From Streptomyces sp. NBC_01304 (lineage in GTDB: Bacteria; Actinomycetota; Actinomycetes; Streptomycetales; Streptomycetaceae): 64,000 nt of DNA. The stretch spans positions 7,936,001 to 8,000,000 of the forward strand of contig NZ_CP109055.1 of the NCBI RefSeq assembly GCF_035975855.1. Direction: 5' to 3'. Position 1 is the first letter of the stretch. Every line of letters begins with the position of its first letter. Of the stretch, positions 19,875 to 28,606 are shown piece by piece. Below the pieces are notes generated by a model that saw only the letters and a program-made list of their open reading frames with translations, was not told the origin of the DNA and searched no databases. The position numbers were made by a program, and so were the translations under genes.

Positions 19875-20255
19875 GTGACCGAGATTGACGCAAAGACCGA
19901 TGCTCTCGTCCCCGCGTGGCTGAACCTCCCCGAGATCGCCGAAATGTTCGGCGTCGAGGTGACGCGTGTGCGACAGCATGTCAAGGAAGGCCGGCTGATC
20001 GCCGTGCGCCGTGGTGAGAACCGGGCGCTGCACGTGCCGTCCGCCTTCATCGACGGCGACGCCGAAGAGGGATACAAGATCGTCAAGGGCCTGCCCGGGC
20101 TCCTGACCCTCCTGCGGGACGACGGCTTCTCCGACGAAGAGATGCTGGAGTGGCTCTTCACTCCCGACCCGACCCTGCCCGGCACCCCCGCGCAGGCCCT
20201 GAGCGAGAATCGCGGCACGGAGGTGAAGCGCCGCGCCCAGGCGCTCGCCGTCTGA
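19875..20255 (+). CDS. Rv2175c-type winged helix DNA-binding protein
   Basis: 126-residue protein closely resembling Mycobacterium tuberculosis Rv2175c, a DNA-binding substrate of the kinase PknL. A helix-turn-helix ([27 protein letters not shown]) is followed by the hallmark [30 protein letters not shown]. The N-terminal tail has Thr2 and Thr8, which may correspond to the phosphorylated Thr of Rv2175c. GTG start places the tail at the expected length. The PASTA kinase gene is about 4 kb away; in mycobacteria kinase and target are adjacent. Confidence 0.88.
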   Translation: MTEIDAKTDALVPAWLNLPEIAEMFGVEVTRVRQHVKEGRLIAVRRGENRALHVPSAFIDGDAEEGYKIVKGLPGLLTLLRDDGFSDEEMLEWLFTPDPTLPGTPAQALSENRGTEVKRRAQALAV

Positions 20256-20361
20256 CCTGACGACACCCGTCCGACGGCAGCCGCCCGACGACAACCGACG
20301 GTGTACGGGGCCCGGCGCAGGCCGTGGCCCCGCACACCACCGCACCACGGGGGAATGCTCC

Positions 20362-21006
20362 ATGTCTCGCGCCCAGCTCGCCGACGCCCGGCTGTACCTG
20401 TGCACCGATGCGCGCAAGCGCCAGGGCGACCTGCCGGAGTTCCTCGACGCGGTGCTCGCTCCCGCGCACGGTGTCGACATCGTCCAGCTGCGCGACAAGG
20501 GCATGGAGGCCGGCGAGGAGCTCGAGCACCTCGCCGTCTTCGCCGACGCCTGCAAGCGGCACGGCAAGCTGCTCTCGGTGAACGACCGCGCGGACGTCGC
20601 GCACGCCATCGGCGCCGAGGTCCTCCACCTCGGCCAGGGCGACCTCCCGGTCCCCGCCGCCCGCGCCGTCCTCGGCGAGGACGTGCTGATCGGCCGCTCC
20701 ACGCATGCGGAGTCGGAGGCCGCCGCGGCCGCCGTCCAGGAGGGCGTGGACTACTTCTGCACGGGCCCCTGCTGGCCCACCCCCACCAAGCCGGGCCGGT
20801 ACGCGCCCGGGCTCGACCTGGTGCGCTACACCGCCTCGCTCGGCACCGACCGCCCCTGGTTCGCGATCGGCGGGATCGACGCCAAGAACCTGGACGAGGT
20901 GCTCGATGCGGGCGCCCGCCGCGTGGTCGTCGTCCGGGCCATCACGGAGGCCGACGACCCGGCGGCCGCGGCGGTTGATCTGGCCAGGCGGGTGCGCGGG
21001 GCCTGA
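20362..21006 (+). CDS. thiE: Thiamine-phosphate synthase ThiE
   Basis: Joins the pyrimidine and thiazole halves of thiamine to give thiamine phosphate. The 214-residue TIM barrel has VQLRDKG, the Asn/Asp set in [21 protein letters not shown] and WFAIGGI, all family features. ATG has gggggaa upstream. It lies on the opposite strand from thiO-thiS-thiG and shows no TPP riboswitch of its own, so its expression may not follow thiamine. Confidence 0.94.
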   Translation: MSRAQLADARLYLCTDARKRQGDLPEFLDAVLAPAHGVDIVQLRDKGMEAGEELEHLAVFADACKRHGKLLSVNDRADVAHAIGAEVLHLGQGDLPVPAARAVLGEDVLIGRSTHAESEAAAAAVQEGVDYFCTGPCWPTPTKPGRYAPGLDLVRYTASLGTDRPWFAIGGIDAKNLDEVLDAGARRVVVVRAITEADDPAAAAVDLARRVRGA

Positions 21007-21048
21007 GTGGCGGGCGTACTCGCTCGTTGACTTCCATGGTCGGCACTT

Positions 21049-21067
21049 TTGTCCGAAGGGTGGACAA
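21049..21067. promoter_or_regulatory. Inverted repeat upstream of metF
   Basis: ttgtcc and ggacaa flank a 7-base spacer, with partial symmetry extending further (tttt...agaa). It lies 35 bases upstream of the predicted metF promoter and could be an operator. No match to a known regulator is claimed. Confidence 0.4.
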
Positions 21068-21102
21068 GAAACGGGCATAACCGGCATAAGGGCAAGGCCT
21101 GG

Positions 21103-21131
21103 TTGGGGTGCGGGGGAGCCCTGGCTAACCT
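21103..21131 (+). promoter_or_regulatory. Predicted promoter for a leaderless metF mRNA
   Basis: ttgggg (21103-21108) and taacct (21126-21131) are 17 bases apart, and the ATG follows six bases after the -10 box with no ribosome binding site. That spacing implies a leaderless transcript. Confidence 0.5.
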
Positions 21132-21137
21132 GCCGGT

Positions 21138-22061
21138 ATGGCCACTGGGACTGCGTCCACCAGGACTGACCGCGCACGCACCGTGCGCGACATGCTCGCG
21201 ACCGGCAAGACCTCGTACTCGTTCGAGTTCTACGCGCCGAAGACCCCGAAGGGCGAGCAGAACCTGTGGAACGCCCTGCGCAGAGTTGAAGCGGTCACGC
21301 CGAGCTTCGTCTCCGTGACGTACGGCGCGGGCGGCTCCACCCGTGCGGGCACGGTGAAGGCGACCCAGCAGATCGTCGCCGACTTCACCCTGACCCCGGT
21401 CGCCCACCTCACCGCGGTCAACCACTCCATCGCCGAACTGCGCAACATCATCGGGCAGTACGCGGACGCCGGGATCAGGAACATGCTCGCGGTCCGCGGC
21501 GACCCGCCCGGCGACCCCATGGGCGAGTGGGTCCCGCACCCGCAGGGTGTGACGTACGCGGCCGAACTGGTGCAACTCATCAAGGAGTCGGGCGACTTCT
21601 GCGTGGGCGTCGCGGCGTTCCCGGAGAAGCACCCGCGCTCCACCGACTGGGACACGGACATCCAGCACTTCGTGGACAAGTGCCGCGCAGGCGCGGACTA
21701 CGCGATCACGCAGATGTTCTTCGACGCCGACGACTATCTGCGTCTTCGTGACCGGGTCGAGGCGGCGGGCTGCGAGACCCCGATCATCCCCGAGGTCATG
21801 CCCGTGACCAGCGTCAAGCAGCTCACGCGCTTCGCCGAGCTCAGCAACGCCTCGTTCCCTGCGGAGCTGAAAGAGCGGATCCTCACATCCAAAGACGATC
21901 CCGCCGCTGTACGCTCCATTGGCATCGAGTTCGCGACGGAGTTCTGCGCGAGGCTGCTGGCCGAGGGAGTGCCCGGACTGCACTTCATCACGCTGAACAA
22001 CTCCACGGCGACGCTGGAAATCTACGAAAATCTAGGCCTGCATCACCCACCGCAGGCCTGA
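21138..22061 (+). CDS. metF: 5,10-methylenetetrahydrofolate reductase
   Basis: Makes 5-methyltetrahydrofolate for methionine synthesis, FAD-dependent. The 307-residue TIM barrel opens with [15 protein letters not shown], carries [12 protein letters not shown], the folate/flavin-binding HLTAVNHS, and [10 protein letters not shown], all of the MetF family. A predicted promoter ends just before the ATG. Mycobacterium has a MetF-like gene (Rv2172c) in the equivalent region. Confidence 0.94.
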   Translation: MATGTASTRTDRARTVRDMLATGKTSYSFEFYAPKTPKGEQNLWNALRRVEAVTPSFVSVTYGAGGSTRAGTVKATQQIVADFTLTPVAHLTAVNHSIAELRNIIGQYADAGIRNMLAVRGDPPGDPMGEWVPHPQGVTYAAELVQLIKESGDFCVGVAAFPEKHPRSTDWDTDIQHFVDKCRAGADYAITQMFFDADDYLRLRDRVEAAGCETPIIPEVMPVTSVKQLTRFAELSNASFPAELKERILTSKDDPAAVRSIGIEFATEFCARLLAEGVPGLHFITLNNSTATLEIYENLGLHHPPQA

Positions 22062-22112
22062 TCGGCATAGCTGCGTTCGCTTGAGCGCGGCGGCCGTACG
22101 AGAGGGGCGGAC

Positions 22113-22997
22113 ATGGGCTGGTGGCTCCTGTATGCCGCGTTCGGCATCGTCGCGCTGTGGCTGCTCGGCGAGGTACTGCTGCAGTACAAGGCGCGGTTGC
22201 GCTGGCGGATGCTGGCCTTCGTCGGGTTCGTCGGCGTGGTGATCGGCGTGCTGATGCCCAGCGTTGTGGTCATCGGCTTCGGCGCGATCCTCTTCGCCGT
22301 CGGGCAGACGTACGTCACGCTGTCGTTCCGCCGCGGCTTCTCCACCGGCTGGGCGCTCGGCGGCAACCCGGGGGAGAGCCGGCGCCGCAAGGGCGTTGAG
22401 CCGGTCGAGCAGGACCCGACGCTGCAGGTCTCGGATCTGGAGTACGACGCCGAGTACGGCCGGGAGTACGACGCCGGGCACGACTCCGGCTACCCCGCCG
22501 ACTTCGCCGGTCCGGAACCCGTCGGCTCCCCGGTCTACGCGCCGGAGCCGATGCCGGACGACACCGGCCAGTACGGCGTGTACGGCGCGGGCGCGGTCCC
22601 GCCCCAGCCCGCCGCCGCACCCTCCGGCGAGTACGGCTACGACGCTTACGCGAACCCGGGCTACGACCAGCAGTCGTACGGGTACGAGCCCGCCCCGCAG
22701 CAGTACGCGGCATACTCCGACCCGTACATCGGGCAGCAGGGCGCGCAGCCGTACGACACCGGCCAGTACGCGACGTACGGCGGGCAGCAGCCGGGCTACG
22801 ACCAGGGCTACCAGGATCCGTACGCGGCCCAGTACCCCCCGGGAGAGACCCCGGCCGGCGGCGTCTGGGTCCCGCAGCAGCGCTCCGGCGACGACCTGCT
22901 CGGCGGCGAACTCCCGCCCGAGCAGCAGCAGTACCCGTACCAGAACGGCGGGTACGACGCGGGGTACAGCGGGGAGCAGCAGCAGTACCGGTACTGA
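22113..22997 (+). CDS. Membrane protein with long Tyr/Gln/Gly/Pro-rich tail
   Basis: 294 residues. Two N-terminal hydrophobic segments (residues 1-20, and about 30-65: LAFVGFVGVVIGVLMPSVVVIGFGAILFAVG) anchor the protein. From about residue 105 the sequence turns acidic, then becomes low-complexity with repeated QYG, GYDQ, DPY and QQQY patterns to the end (last residues QQQYRY). This composition is typical of intrinsically disordered, prion-like or phase-separating tails. No enzymatic motif. ATG has a gagagggg stretch upstream. It follows metF after 51 bases and may be co-transcribed. Function unknown. Confidence 0.85.
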   Translation: MGWWLLYAAFGIVALWLLGEVLLQYKARLRWRMLAFVGFVGVVIGVLMPSVVVIGFGAILFAVGQTYVTLSFRRGFSTGWALGGNPGESRRRKGVEPVEQDPTLQVSDLEYDAEYGREYDAGHDSGYPADFAGPEPVGSPVYAPEPMPDDTGQYGVYGAGAVPPQPAAAPSGEYGYDAYANPGYDQQSYGYEPAPQQYAAYSDPYIGQQGAQPYDTGQYATYGGQQPGYDQGYQDPYAAQYPPGETPAGGVWVPQQRSGDDLLGGELPPEQQQYPYQNGGYDAGYSGEQQQYRY

Positions 22998-23099
22998 GGC
23001 TCGGGGCCGGTTCGGGGGGCCTTGGGGCTGGGTCTGGGCGTGGGGCCGGGGGTCGCGGCGGCGGGTCGGCGGCGAGGGCGGCCGGCGAGCGAGTGCAGT

Positions 23100-23170
23100 G
23101 CAAGTGGGGGGAAAGGGGCGGAATCGCGCCGGTTTTGTCCTGGTTCCAGTGCCCCGTTTCCCCCACTTGC
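23100..23170. repeat. Long inverted repeat between convergent genes
   Basis: Arms of about 20 bases (23100-23119 and 23151-23170, beginning gcaagtgggg and ending ccccacttgc) pair with one bulge around a 31-base loop. The position, between the Tyr/Gln-rich protein gene and the convergent oxidase gene, suggests a terminator, but there is no U-tract. Confidence 0.55.
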
Positions 23171-23284
23171 GAGCCGCCGCTCCCCGGTGCCGCCTCCCCG
23201 CTCCCCGGCCTCCGGCTGCCCCGCCTCCCGCTCCCCGGCCTCCGGCCCCGCCCCCCGGCCCCGCCTCCCGGCCCCCGCCCCAGC
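23171..23284 (-). other. C-rich tract with G-quadruplex potential on the minus strand
   Basis: About 110 bases here are almost all C, T and short G groups on the plus strand, with repeats of ctccccggcctccgg. The minus strand is therefore a series of G3-G6 runs and corresponds to the 3' untranslated region of the oxidase mRNA. It encodes nothing recognisable. Confidence 0.5.
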
Positions 23285-24748
23285 TCACTGCGAGCCCCGG
23301 AACCCCGGCCCCTCCACGATCAGCCCCGCCACCAGCGCGCCGGACATCCCCGCGTGCGGCAGCCCGCCGCCGGGGTGGGACCAGCCGCCCACCGAGTAGA
23401 GGCCCGGCAGTCCGGTGCCGTTCGACGGGTACAAGAGCTGCCCGCCCGCTCCGGCCAGGGCAGGTGCGGGCACGGCGCCGCCCGTCGCGCCGGTCGCCGC
23501 CTCGATGTGCGCCGGGGTGCGGACCTCGCGCCACAAGAGGCGCTCGCGCAGTCCCGGGATCGCGGACGCGGCGGCCGACAGCATCTCGTCCGCCGGCTCC
23601 CGCACCCGGTCGTCTCCCAGGGGCGGAAAAGAGGAATCCCCGGCCGGTACGACCGTCGTGAGCACCATCGAGTCGTGCGCGTCGTCCGGCCGCAGCGCCG
23701 GGTCGCCGGGCCGCAGCACGCCGACCGTGCGTCCGCCGGGCAGATGCACCACCGTGTGGTGCGGCGCCCCCTCCTCGGGTCCGCCGCGCAGCGCGAGCAG
23801 TACCGTGCACCGGCTGGGCAGGACCGGTGCCTCGGGTCCGACTCGGACGTCTCCCTGCACCAGGTCGCCGGTGAGGCTCCGCAGCCGGGCCGGGTCGACG
23901 CCTGCCACGACGTGGTCGGCCTCCTCCTGCGTCCCGTCCGACAGGACGATCCCGGCAGCCCGGCCGTCCTTCTCGGCGATGCCCGTCACCTCGGCGCCGA
24001 AGCGAAACTCCACCTTCCGGGCCAGGCACCGCTCGTACACCGCCTGCGCCAACTGCCGCATGCCGCCCCGGACATACCAGGTGCCGAAGGCCTGCTCCAT
24101 GTACGGCAGTACGGCCGCGCTCGCGGGTGCGGTGTGCGGATCCAGGCCGTACGCGCGCACGGAGCTCTCGACGATCGCGATCAGCCGGGGATCGACCAGC
24201 TCGCGCCGCGCCGCCTCGGCGAACGTCGGGGGCCTGCGCCGGAGCAGCCCGCTGCGGCGCACGGCGGGGTAGGGGTCGCGGTCGGCGAGAACCTCCCAGT
24301 TCGGCCACAAGGGTTCCTCGAGCAGCGGCCGACGGGTGCGGTCCCAGGCCTCCCGGGCACGGTTCAGGAACGCGCTCCAGCGCTCGCCCGCGCCCTGGCC
24401 GAGCGCCTCCTCGAAGGCGTCGACGCAGCCCGCGCGGGAGGCGTTGGGCAACGTGACCGTGGTGCCGTCCGCGAGGACGTGGCGTACCGCCGGATCGACC
24501 TGAACCAGCTCCACGCACTCTTCGAGGGGCTGCTTGCCGGTCTTGATGAACAGGTCGCGGTAGACCGCGGGCAGTGGCAGCAGTCCCGGACCCGTGTCGA
24601 ACGCGAACCCGTCCCGCTCGAAGCGACCCAGAGCCCCGCCATATGTCTCAGCGCGCTCGAACACCGTCACCCGGTGGCCTGCCACGGCCAGCCGGGCACC
24701 GGCCGCCATCGCGCCCATCCCGGCGCCGATCACCGCAATCCGTGCCAT
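23285..24748 (-). CDS. CrtI-like FAD-dependent oxidase/desaturase
   Basis: 487-residue flavoprotein of the phytoene desaturase family. The N-terminus has the FAD motif IAVIGAGMGAMAAGARLAVAGH followed by VTVFERAETYGGALGRF, and the C-terminus has the family ending GLYSVGGWSHPGGGLPHAGMSG. No phytoene synthase or other carotenoid gene is near, so the substrate is unknown. The ATG at 24748 gives the usual short lead before the FAD motif. Monocistronic between convergent and co-oriented genes. Confidence 0.87.
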   Translation of the reverse strand: MARIAVIGAGMGAMAAGARLAVAGHRVTVFERAETYGGALGRFERDGFAFDTGPGLLPLPAVYRDLFIKTGKQPLEECVELVQVDPAVRHVLADGTTVTLPNASRAGCVDAFEEALGQGAGERWSAFLNRAREAWDRTRRPLLEEPLWPNWEVLADRDPYPAVRRSGLLRRRPPTFAEAARRELVDPRLIAIVESSVRAYGLDPHTAPASAAVLPYMEQAFGTWYVRGGMRQLAQAVYERCLARKVEFRFGAEVTGIAEKDGRAAGIVLSDGTQEEADHVVAGVDPARLRSLTGDLVQGDVRVGPEAPVLPSRCTVLLALRGGPEEGAPHHTVVHLPGGRTVGVLRPGDPALRPDDAHDSMVLTTVVPAGDSSFPPLGDDRVREPADEMLSAAASAIPGLRERLLWREVRTPAHIEAATGATGGAVPAPALAGAGGQLLYPSNGTGLPGLYSVGGWSHPGGGLPHAGMSGALVAGLIVEGPGFRGSQ

Positions 24749-24838
24749 GTCAGGGACCTTATCCGCCCCCACTGACAGGCCCGCCCGCGGCCTCGGCGGG
24801 CACCCGGTCAGGTGCTCCCGGTCCGGTGCGTCGACCAC

Positions 24839-25498
24839 TCAGTCCGGTGGTCGCCTGGCCATTGCGGCGAGCCGCTTCTCCTCGCGGCGTTGGGCTCTGC
24901 GGCGGCGGAAGCGCCGGATGCGATGGGCGAGGAACACGATCAGCGCCAGGCCGAGGAGCAGCAGTACGCCCGCGATGATCGCGGCCGCCTCCGGATAGAA
25001 CATCGCGAAGGAGACGAGGCCGCCGACCCCGAGATCCTCGGCCGTGCTCATGATGAAGTTGCTGAACGGCTCGGGCGACGTGTTGATCGCCATCCGAGTC
25101 CCGGCCTTCACGAAATGGCTCGCCAGCGCGGTGGAACCGCCCACGGCGCCCGCCGTCAGGTCGGACATCGAGTCGCCGCTCTGCCCCGCGAGCAGCGCAC
25201 CGACCGCCGCACCGGAGACCGGCCGGATGAACGTGTGCACGGCATCCCACACCGAGTCCACGTACGGGATCTTGTCGGCCACCGCCTCGCAGAGGAAGAG
25301 CGCACCGGCCGCCACGAGGACGTCCGTGCGTTCCATCGACGCGGGCACCTCATCGGTCAGCCCGGTCCTGCCGAAGATGCCGAGGAGCAGGATCACCGCG
25401 TAGGCGTTGACCCCGCTGGCCCAGCCGCTGGTGAACACCAGGGGGAGTACGGACACGGACGCGATCGTAACCAGACGGGCCCGGTTCGGCCTGGGCAT
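24839..25498 (-). CDS. DUF4126 membrane protein
   Basis: 219-residue membrane protein with about five hydrophobic segments: VTIASVSVLPLVFTSGWASG, NAYAVILLLGIFG, VLVAAGALFLCEAVADK, a Gly/Ala-rich VGALLAG segment and a final AAAIIAGVLLLLGLALIVFLA. The C-terminus is a basic tail (RRFRRRRAQRREEKR). The pattern KIPYVDSVWDAVHTFIRP is typical for DUF4126. Function unknown. ATG at 25498 was preferred over later starts because it leaves the first hydrophobic segment intact. Confidence 0.85.
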   Translation of the reverse strand: MPRPNRARLVTIASVSVLPLVFTSGWASGVNAYAVILLLGIFGRTGLTDEVPASMERTDVLVAAGALFLCEAVADKIPYVDSVWDAVHTFIRPVSGAAVGALLAGQSGDSMSDLTAGAVGGSTALASHFVKAGTRMAINTSPEPFSNFIMSTAEDLGVGGLVSFAMFYPEAAAIIAGVLLLLGLALIVFLAHRIRRFRRRRAQRREEKRLAAMARRPPD

Positions 25499-25696
25499 GA
25501 GTGCGTACGACTGAGTATCCGTACCTAGAGGGTGAGATGAGTAGGCGAGCGGATGGGCCGCAACCCGCGTAGACGGAAGAGTGGGCACCACGGAAGGGGC
25601 GCGGCACCGGCACCGACGACACGGGGCGGCGGAACGGTGCGGCTCCCCCGACGGAACGGGGAGCTCCCGACGACCAGGGAGCCCACGGGGGAATGA
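25499..25696 (+). ncRNA. Candidate small RNA region ending at a strong terminator
   Basis: The gap of 322 bases between the DUF4126 start and the end of the TetR gene holds no convincing gene. On the plus strand it ends in a very strong hairpin with a T-run, although no plus-strand gene precedes it. That suggests a short plus-strand transcript starting somewhere in this stretch. Start point and promoter could not be identified. Confidence 0.35.
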
Positions 25697-25753
25697 GCAC
25701 CGGGTCCGGTGCGGTTCGAGGGGATCGAACCGTGCCGGACCCGGTGCGTTTTT
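25697..25753 (+). terminator. Strong plus-strand terminator without an upstream gene
   Basis: Arms beginning gcaccgggtccgg and ending ccggacccggtgc continue inward through ggttcga and atcgaacc to make a stem of about 22 bp, followed by gttttt. Polarity fits the plus strand only. Confidence 0.7.
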
Positions 25754-25793
25754 GCGTACGGGGGGATGGGCATCCCCTGGTGCCCGATGGCGG

Positions 25794-25836
25794 CTACGCG
25801 CGCGTGCCGTGCATCGGCCGCTACGCGCGCGTGCCG
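25794..25836. repeat. Direct repeat of gctacgcgcgcgtgccg
   Basis: The 17-base unit occurs at 25794-25810 and 25820-25836. The second copy contains the stop codon of the TetR gene and encodes its last residues; the first lies just outside, so this is a small duplication of the gene's 3' end. Confidence 0.7.
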
Positions 25837-26435
25837 CTCACCCGTCCCTGGAGCAGTCGGGACAGCGCCGAGTGGACGTCGTCGATCGACCGCTCCGGCT
25901 GGAAGGCCTGCCAGTCCAGGGCGGCCACCAGGACCATCCCGACCAGTGCGGCCGCGGTCAGCGGGATGTCGATCTCCTCGCTGAGCTCGCCCGCCTCGAC
26001 GCCCTCGCGCAGTACCCCTTCGACCACGGCGACGGCCTCCTGGCGTACCACCAGGAGAGTGGACTGCCAGGCGCGATTGGTGCGCCACAGCTCGGCGACG
26101 TACAGCTGCGTGAAGGCCGGATAGCGGTCGATGAAGACCAGTCCGGCGCGGATCATCGCGTCCAGGGCGTCGACCTTGGAGCCGCCGCGTTCCTCGGTCC
26201 CTTCGGCCGCCTCCCGCAAGGAGGCGGTCAGCAGCCCCACGCCGTGCCGCAGCAGCTCCTCGAAGAGGACCGTCTTGCTCGCGAAGTTGTAGTAGACGGT
26301 GCCCTTGGCGACCCCGGCGCGTTCGGCGATCTCGTCCACGGTCGTGGCCGAGAAGCCCTGTTCGGCGATCAGGGTCACGGCCGCCTCGTAGAGCTTCTGC
26401 CGGGTGGCCTGGCGGCGGGTGCTGCTGCTGTCCAT
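25821..26435 (-). CDS. TetR-family regulator of the ABC/YhgE operon
   Basis: 204 residues with a TetR-type helix-turn-helix (VDEIAERAGVAKGTVYYNFASKTVLF) and a helical C-terminal ligand domain. It is the third gene behind an ABC ATPase-like gene and a YhgE-type gene on the same strand, 86 bases after the latter. A long palindrome in front of the first gene is the likely target, making this an autoregulated operon. ATG at 26435 starts directly with MDSSSTRRQATRQKLYEAA, a usual TetR lead. Confidence 0.88.
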   Translation of the reverse strand: MDSSSTRRQATRQKLYEAAVTLIAEQGFSATTVDEIAERAGVAKGTVYYNFASKTVLFEELLRHGVGLLTASLREAAEGTEERGGSKVDALDAMIRAGLVFIDRYPAFTQLYVAELWRTNRAWQSTLLVVRQEAVAVVEGVLREGVEAGELSEEIDIPLTAAALVGMVLVAALDWQAFQPERSIDDVHSALSRLLQGRVSGTRA

Positions 26436-26521
26436 GGCCTTGATTCTCACAGGTCCGGCTTTGGCCACGGCACCCGATCCGGAACCGGCCGCCGCACGGG
26501 AACCGGAACCGGTCGCGCCGC

Positions 26522-28606
26522 TCACAGGCTCAGCTCGGGGTGCAGCCGGTCCAGGGTCCACACCTGCTTGCGCCGGGCGGATACCGCGGTGAGCGCGAGT
26601 GCCCCCAGGGTGAAGGCCGCGAGGACCGCGCAGGCCTGCCAGACGGGCCCGAGACCGCCGCCGCTGATGAGCCGGCGCAGTGCCTCGACGATGTAACTCA
26701 TCGGCAGGAAGGGGTGGATGGCCTCGAAGAACCCGGGGCTCGTCTGCACCGGATACGTGCCGCCCGCGGACGTCAGCTGCAGCATCAGGAACGCCAGGAC
26801 CAGGATGCGGCCCGCGGCCCCGAAGCGGGCGTTCAGCCACTGCACGATCGCCGCGAAACAACCGGTGACCAGGAGCAGGAAGGCGACCGTCCCGGCCGCG
26901 TGCGCCATCTGCAGGCCGAGCCCCCAGTGCAGCACCGACATCAGGGCGGCGGTCTGCAGCGCCCCGAGCGCCGCCACCGGCAGCCAGCCCGCGAGCGCGA
27001 TCCGCCAGGCCGAGGCACCAGCGGCGAGGGCCCGCCGGTTGAGGGGCTGGATCAGCATGTACGCGACCATCGCGCCGACCCAGAGGGACAGCGGGATGAA
27101 GTACGGGGCGAAGCCGGTGCCGTAATTGGGCGCCTTGTGCAGCGACTTGGCGGCGAGCTGGACCGGGTCGGCCATCACGTCGGTGCGCTGATCGCGATCC
27201 TCCTTGTTGTAATCGGGGATCTTGTCGACACCGTCGTGCAGGCCGCCGGCCAGCTTGACCGAGCCGTCGGCGATCTTGAACATCCCGCCGTCGAGTTCGT
27301 TCGCGCCGTCCTTGAGCCGGCCGACGCCCGAGTCGAGTTCCGAGGAGCCGCCCTTGGCGGTCGTCAGCCCGGTGTGCAGCTGGTCCGCGCCCTTGGCGAC
27401 CTGGTGGGCGCCCTTGTTGAGCTTGTTGATCTTGGCGACGGCGGCGTCCAGGTCCTCGCTCAGGTGCGGCGCTTGCTTGGCCAGCGCGTCGGCCTGCTTC
27501 TGCAGCTTCGCGAGGTGACCGTCGAGTTTGGCGACGTCCCCGTCGTAGTCCTTGATCACCTCATTGAGGTCATCGGCGATCTTGGACACGTCGGCCGCCG
27601 CGTCCTTCGCCTTCTTCAACTGGGGGCAGTGCCGGTCGGGCAGCGGGGATTCCTCGCAGCGCGCCGTGTACACGGTGTTCAGGGTGTCCGAGGCCGTACG
27701 CGCCCCGGAGGCCGCGACCGGCGCCCGCTCGACCAGCGTGCCGAGGTGATCGCGGATCACCGAGGTCGAGTCGGAGACCAGCCGCGCGGTGTCGCCGATC
27801 GCCTGCTCGTTGTCCTTCAGGAACGGACGGACCTTGCCCGCGGCTCCGTTGACCTTGTCGGCGAGCGTCTGGGTGCCATCGGCGACCTGCCCGGCGCCCT
27901 TCTCGAGGTCACCGGCGCCCTTGTCCAGCTTCTTCATGCCGCCCGCGAGGTCCCCGCTGCCCTTCTTGGCGCTCTTCAGGCCGTCGGCGAGGTCCTTGGA
28001 GCCCTTCTTGGCCTTGCCGACCCCGTCCTTGAGCTTGTCGGCGCCATCGGCGGCTTCCTGGGTCTTGCCGTGGATGTCCGAGAAGGAGATGAAGATCTTG
28101 TCGTAGAAGCCTCGCGACGCCTTCGTGGACGCGGCGGACCGCACCTCCGAGAACACCGTCCGCGAGATCTGCCCCACGATGTAGTTGTTCGCGTCGTTCG
28201 TACGCACCTGAAGTGCGCTCGTCTCGGGGGAGTCGCCCGAACTGGACGCGATGCGCTTGCTGAAGTCGGACGGCATCGTCAGCGACAGGTAGTACGTGCC
28301 GTCCTCGACGCCCTTGCGCGCGTCCTCGGCGCTCACCTCGTGCCACTGGAAGGTGCGGCTGTCCCGCAGCCCCTGGGCGATGCTGTCGCCCGCCGCGATC
28401 TTCTTGCCGGACGCCTGGGCGCCCTTGTCGTCATTGACCAGCGCGACGGGGATCTTGTCGAGACGGCCGTACGGATCCCAGAACGACCACAGGTACAGGG
28501 CCCCGTAGAGCAGCGGCAGCAGGAGGAGCGCGACGAGGGCGGCCCGCGGGAGCTTGCCCCTGCCGAACCGCTTCAGCTCAAGCGCGGCCAGTTTCGGCGA
28601 GCGCAT
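26522..28606 (-). CDS. YhgE/Pip-type membrane protein (ABC-2-like)
   Basis: 694-residue membrane protein. One helix near the N-terminus (LVALLLLPLLYGALYLW) is followed by WDPYGRLDKIPVALVNDDKGA, the hallmark of the YhgE/Pip family. A large extracytoplasmic region contains many Lys/Asp/Gly helical repeats (DLADGLKSAKKGSGDLAGG and similar). About five helices form the C-terminal ABC-2-like domain. The start codon lies inside the end of the ATPase-like gene (29-base overlap). Homologues act as phage receptors or in cell-surface export; the transported substrate is unknown. Confidence 0.9.
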   Translation of the reverse strand: MRSPKLAALELKRFGRGKLPRAALVALLLLPLLYGALYLWSFWDPYGRLDKIPVALVNDDKGAQASGKKIAAGDSIAQGLRDSRTFQWHEVSAEDARKGVEDGTYYLSLTMPSDFSKRIASSSGDSPETSALQVRTNDANNYIVGQISRTVFSEVRSAASTKASRGFYDKIFISFSDIHGKTQEAADGADKLKDGVGKAKKGSKDLADGLKSAKKGSGDLAGGMKKLDKGAGDLEKGAGQVADGTQTLADKVNGAAGKVRPFLKDNEQAIGDTARLVSDSTSVIRDHLGTLVERAPVAASGARTASDTLNTVYTARCEESPLPDRHCPQLKKAKDAAADVSKIADDLNEVIKDYDGDVAKLDGHLAKLQKQADALAKQAPHLSEDLDAAVAKINKLNKGAHQVAKGADQLHTGLTTAKGGSSELDSGVGRLKDGANELDGGMFKIADGSVKLAGGLHDGVDKIPDYNKEDRDQRTDVMADPVQLAAKSLHKAPNYGTGFAPYFIPLSLWVGAMVAYMLIQPLNRRALAAGASAWRIALAGWLPVAALGALQTAALMSVLHWGLGLQMAHAAGTVAFLLLVTGCFAAIVQWLNARFGAAGRILVLAFLMLQLTSAGGTYPVQTSPGFFEAIHPFLPMSYIVEALRRLISGGGLGPVWQACAVLAAFTLGALALTAVSARRKQVWTLDRLHPELSL

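Noticed and set aside
23285..24748. Carotenoid biosynthesis cluster around the CrtI-like gene
   Set aside because: No crtE, crtB or other carotenoid gene is near; the gene is isolated among unrelated housekeeping genes.
25711..25730. tRNA-like ggttcga segment
   Set aside because: It is one arm of the palindromic terminator; no acceptor or anticodon arms are present.
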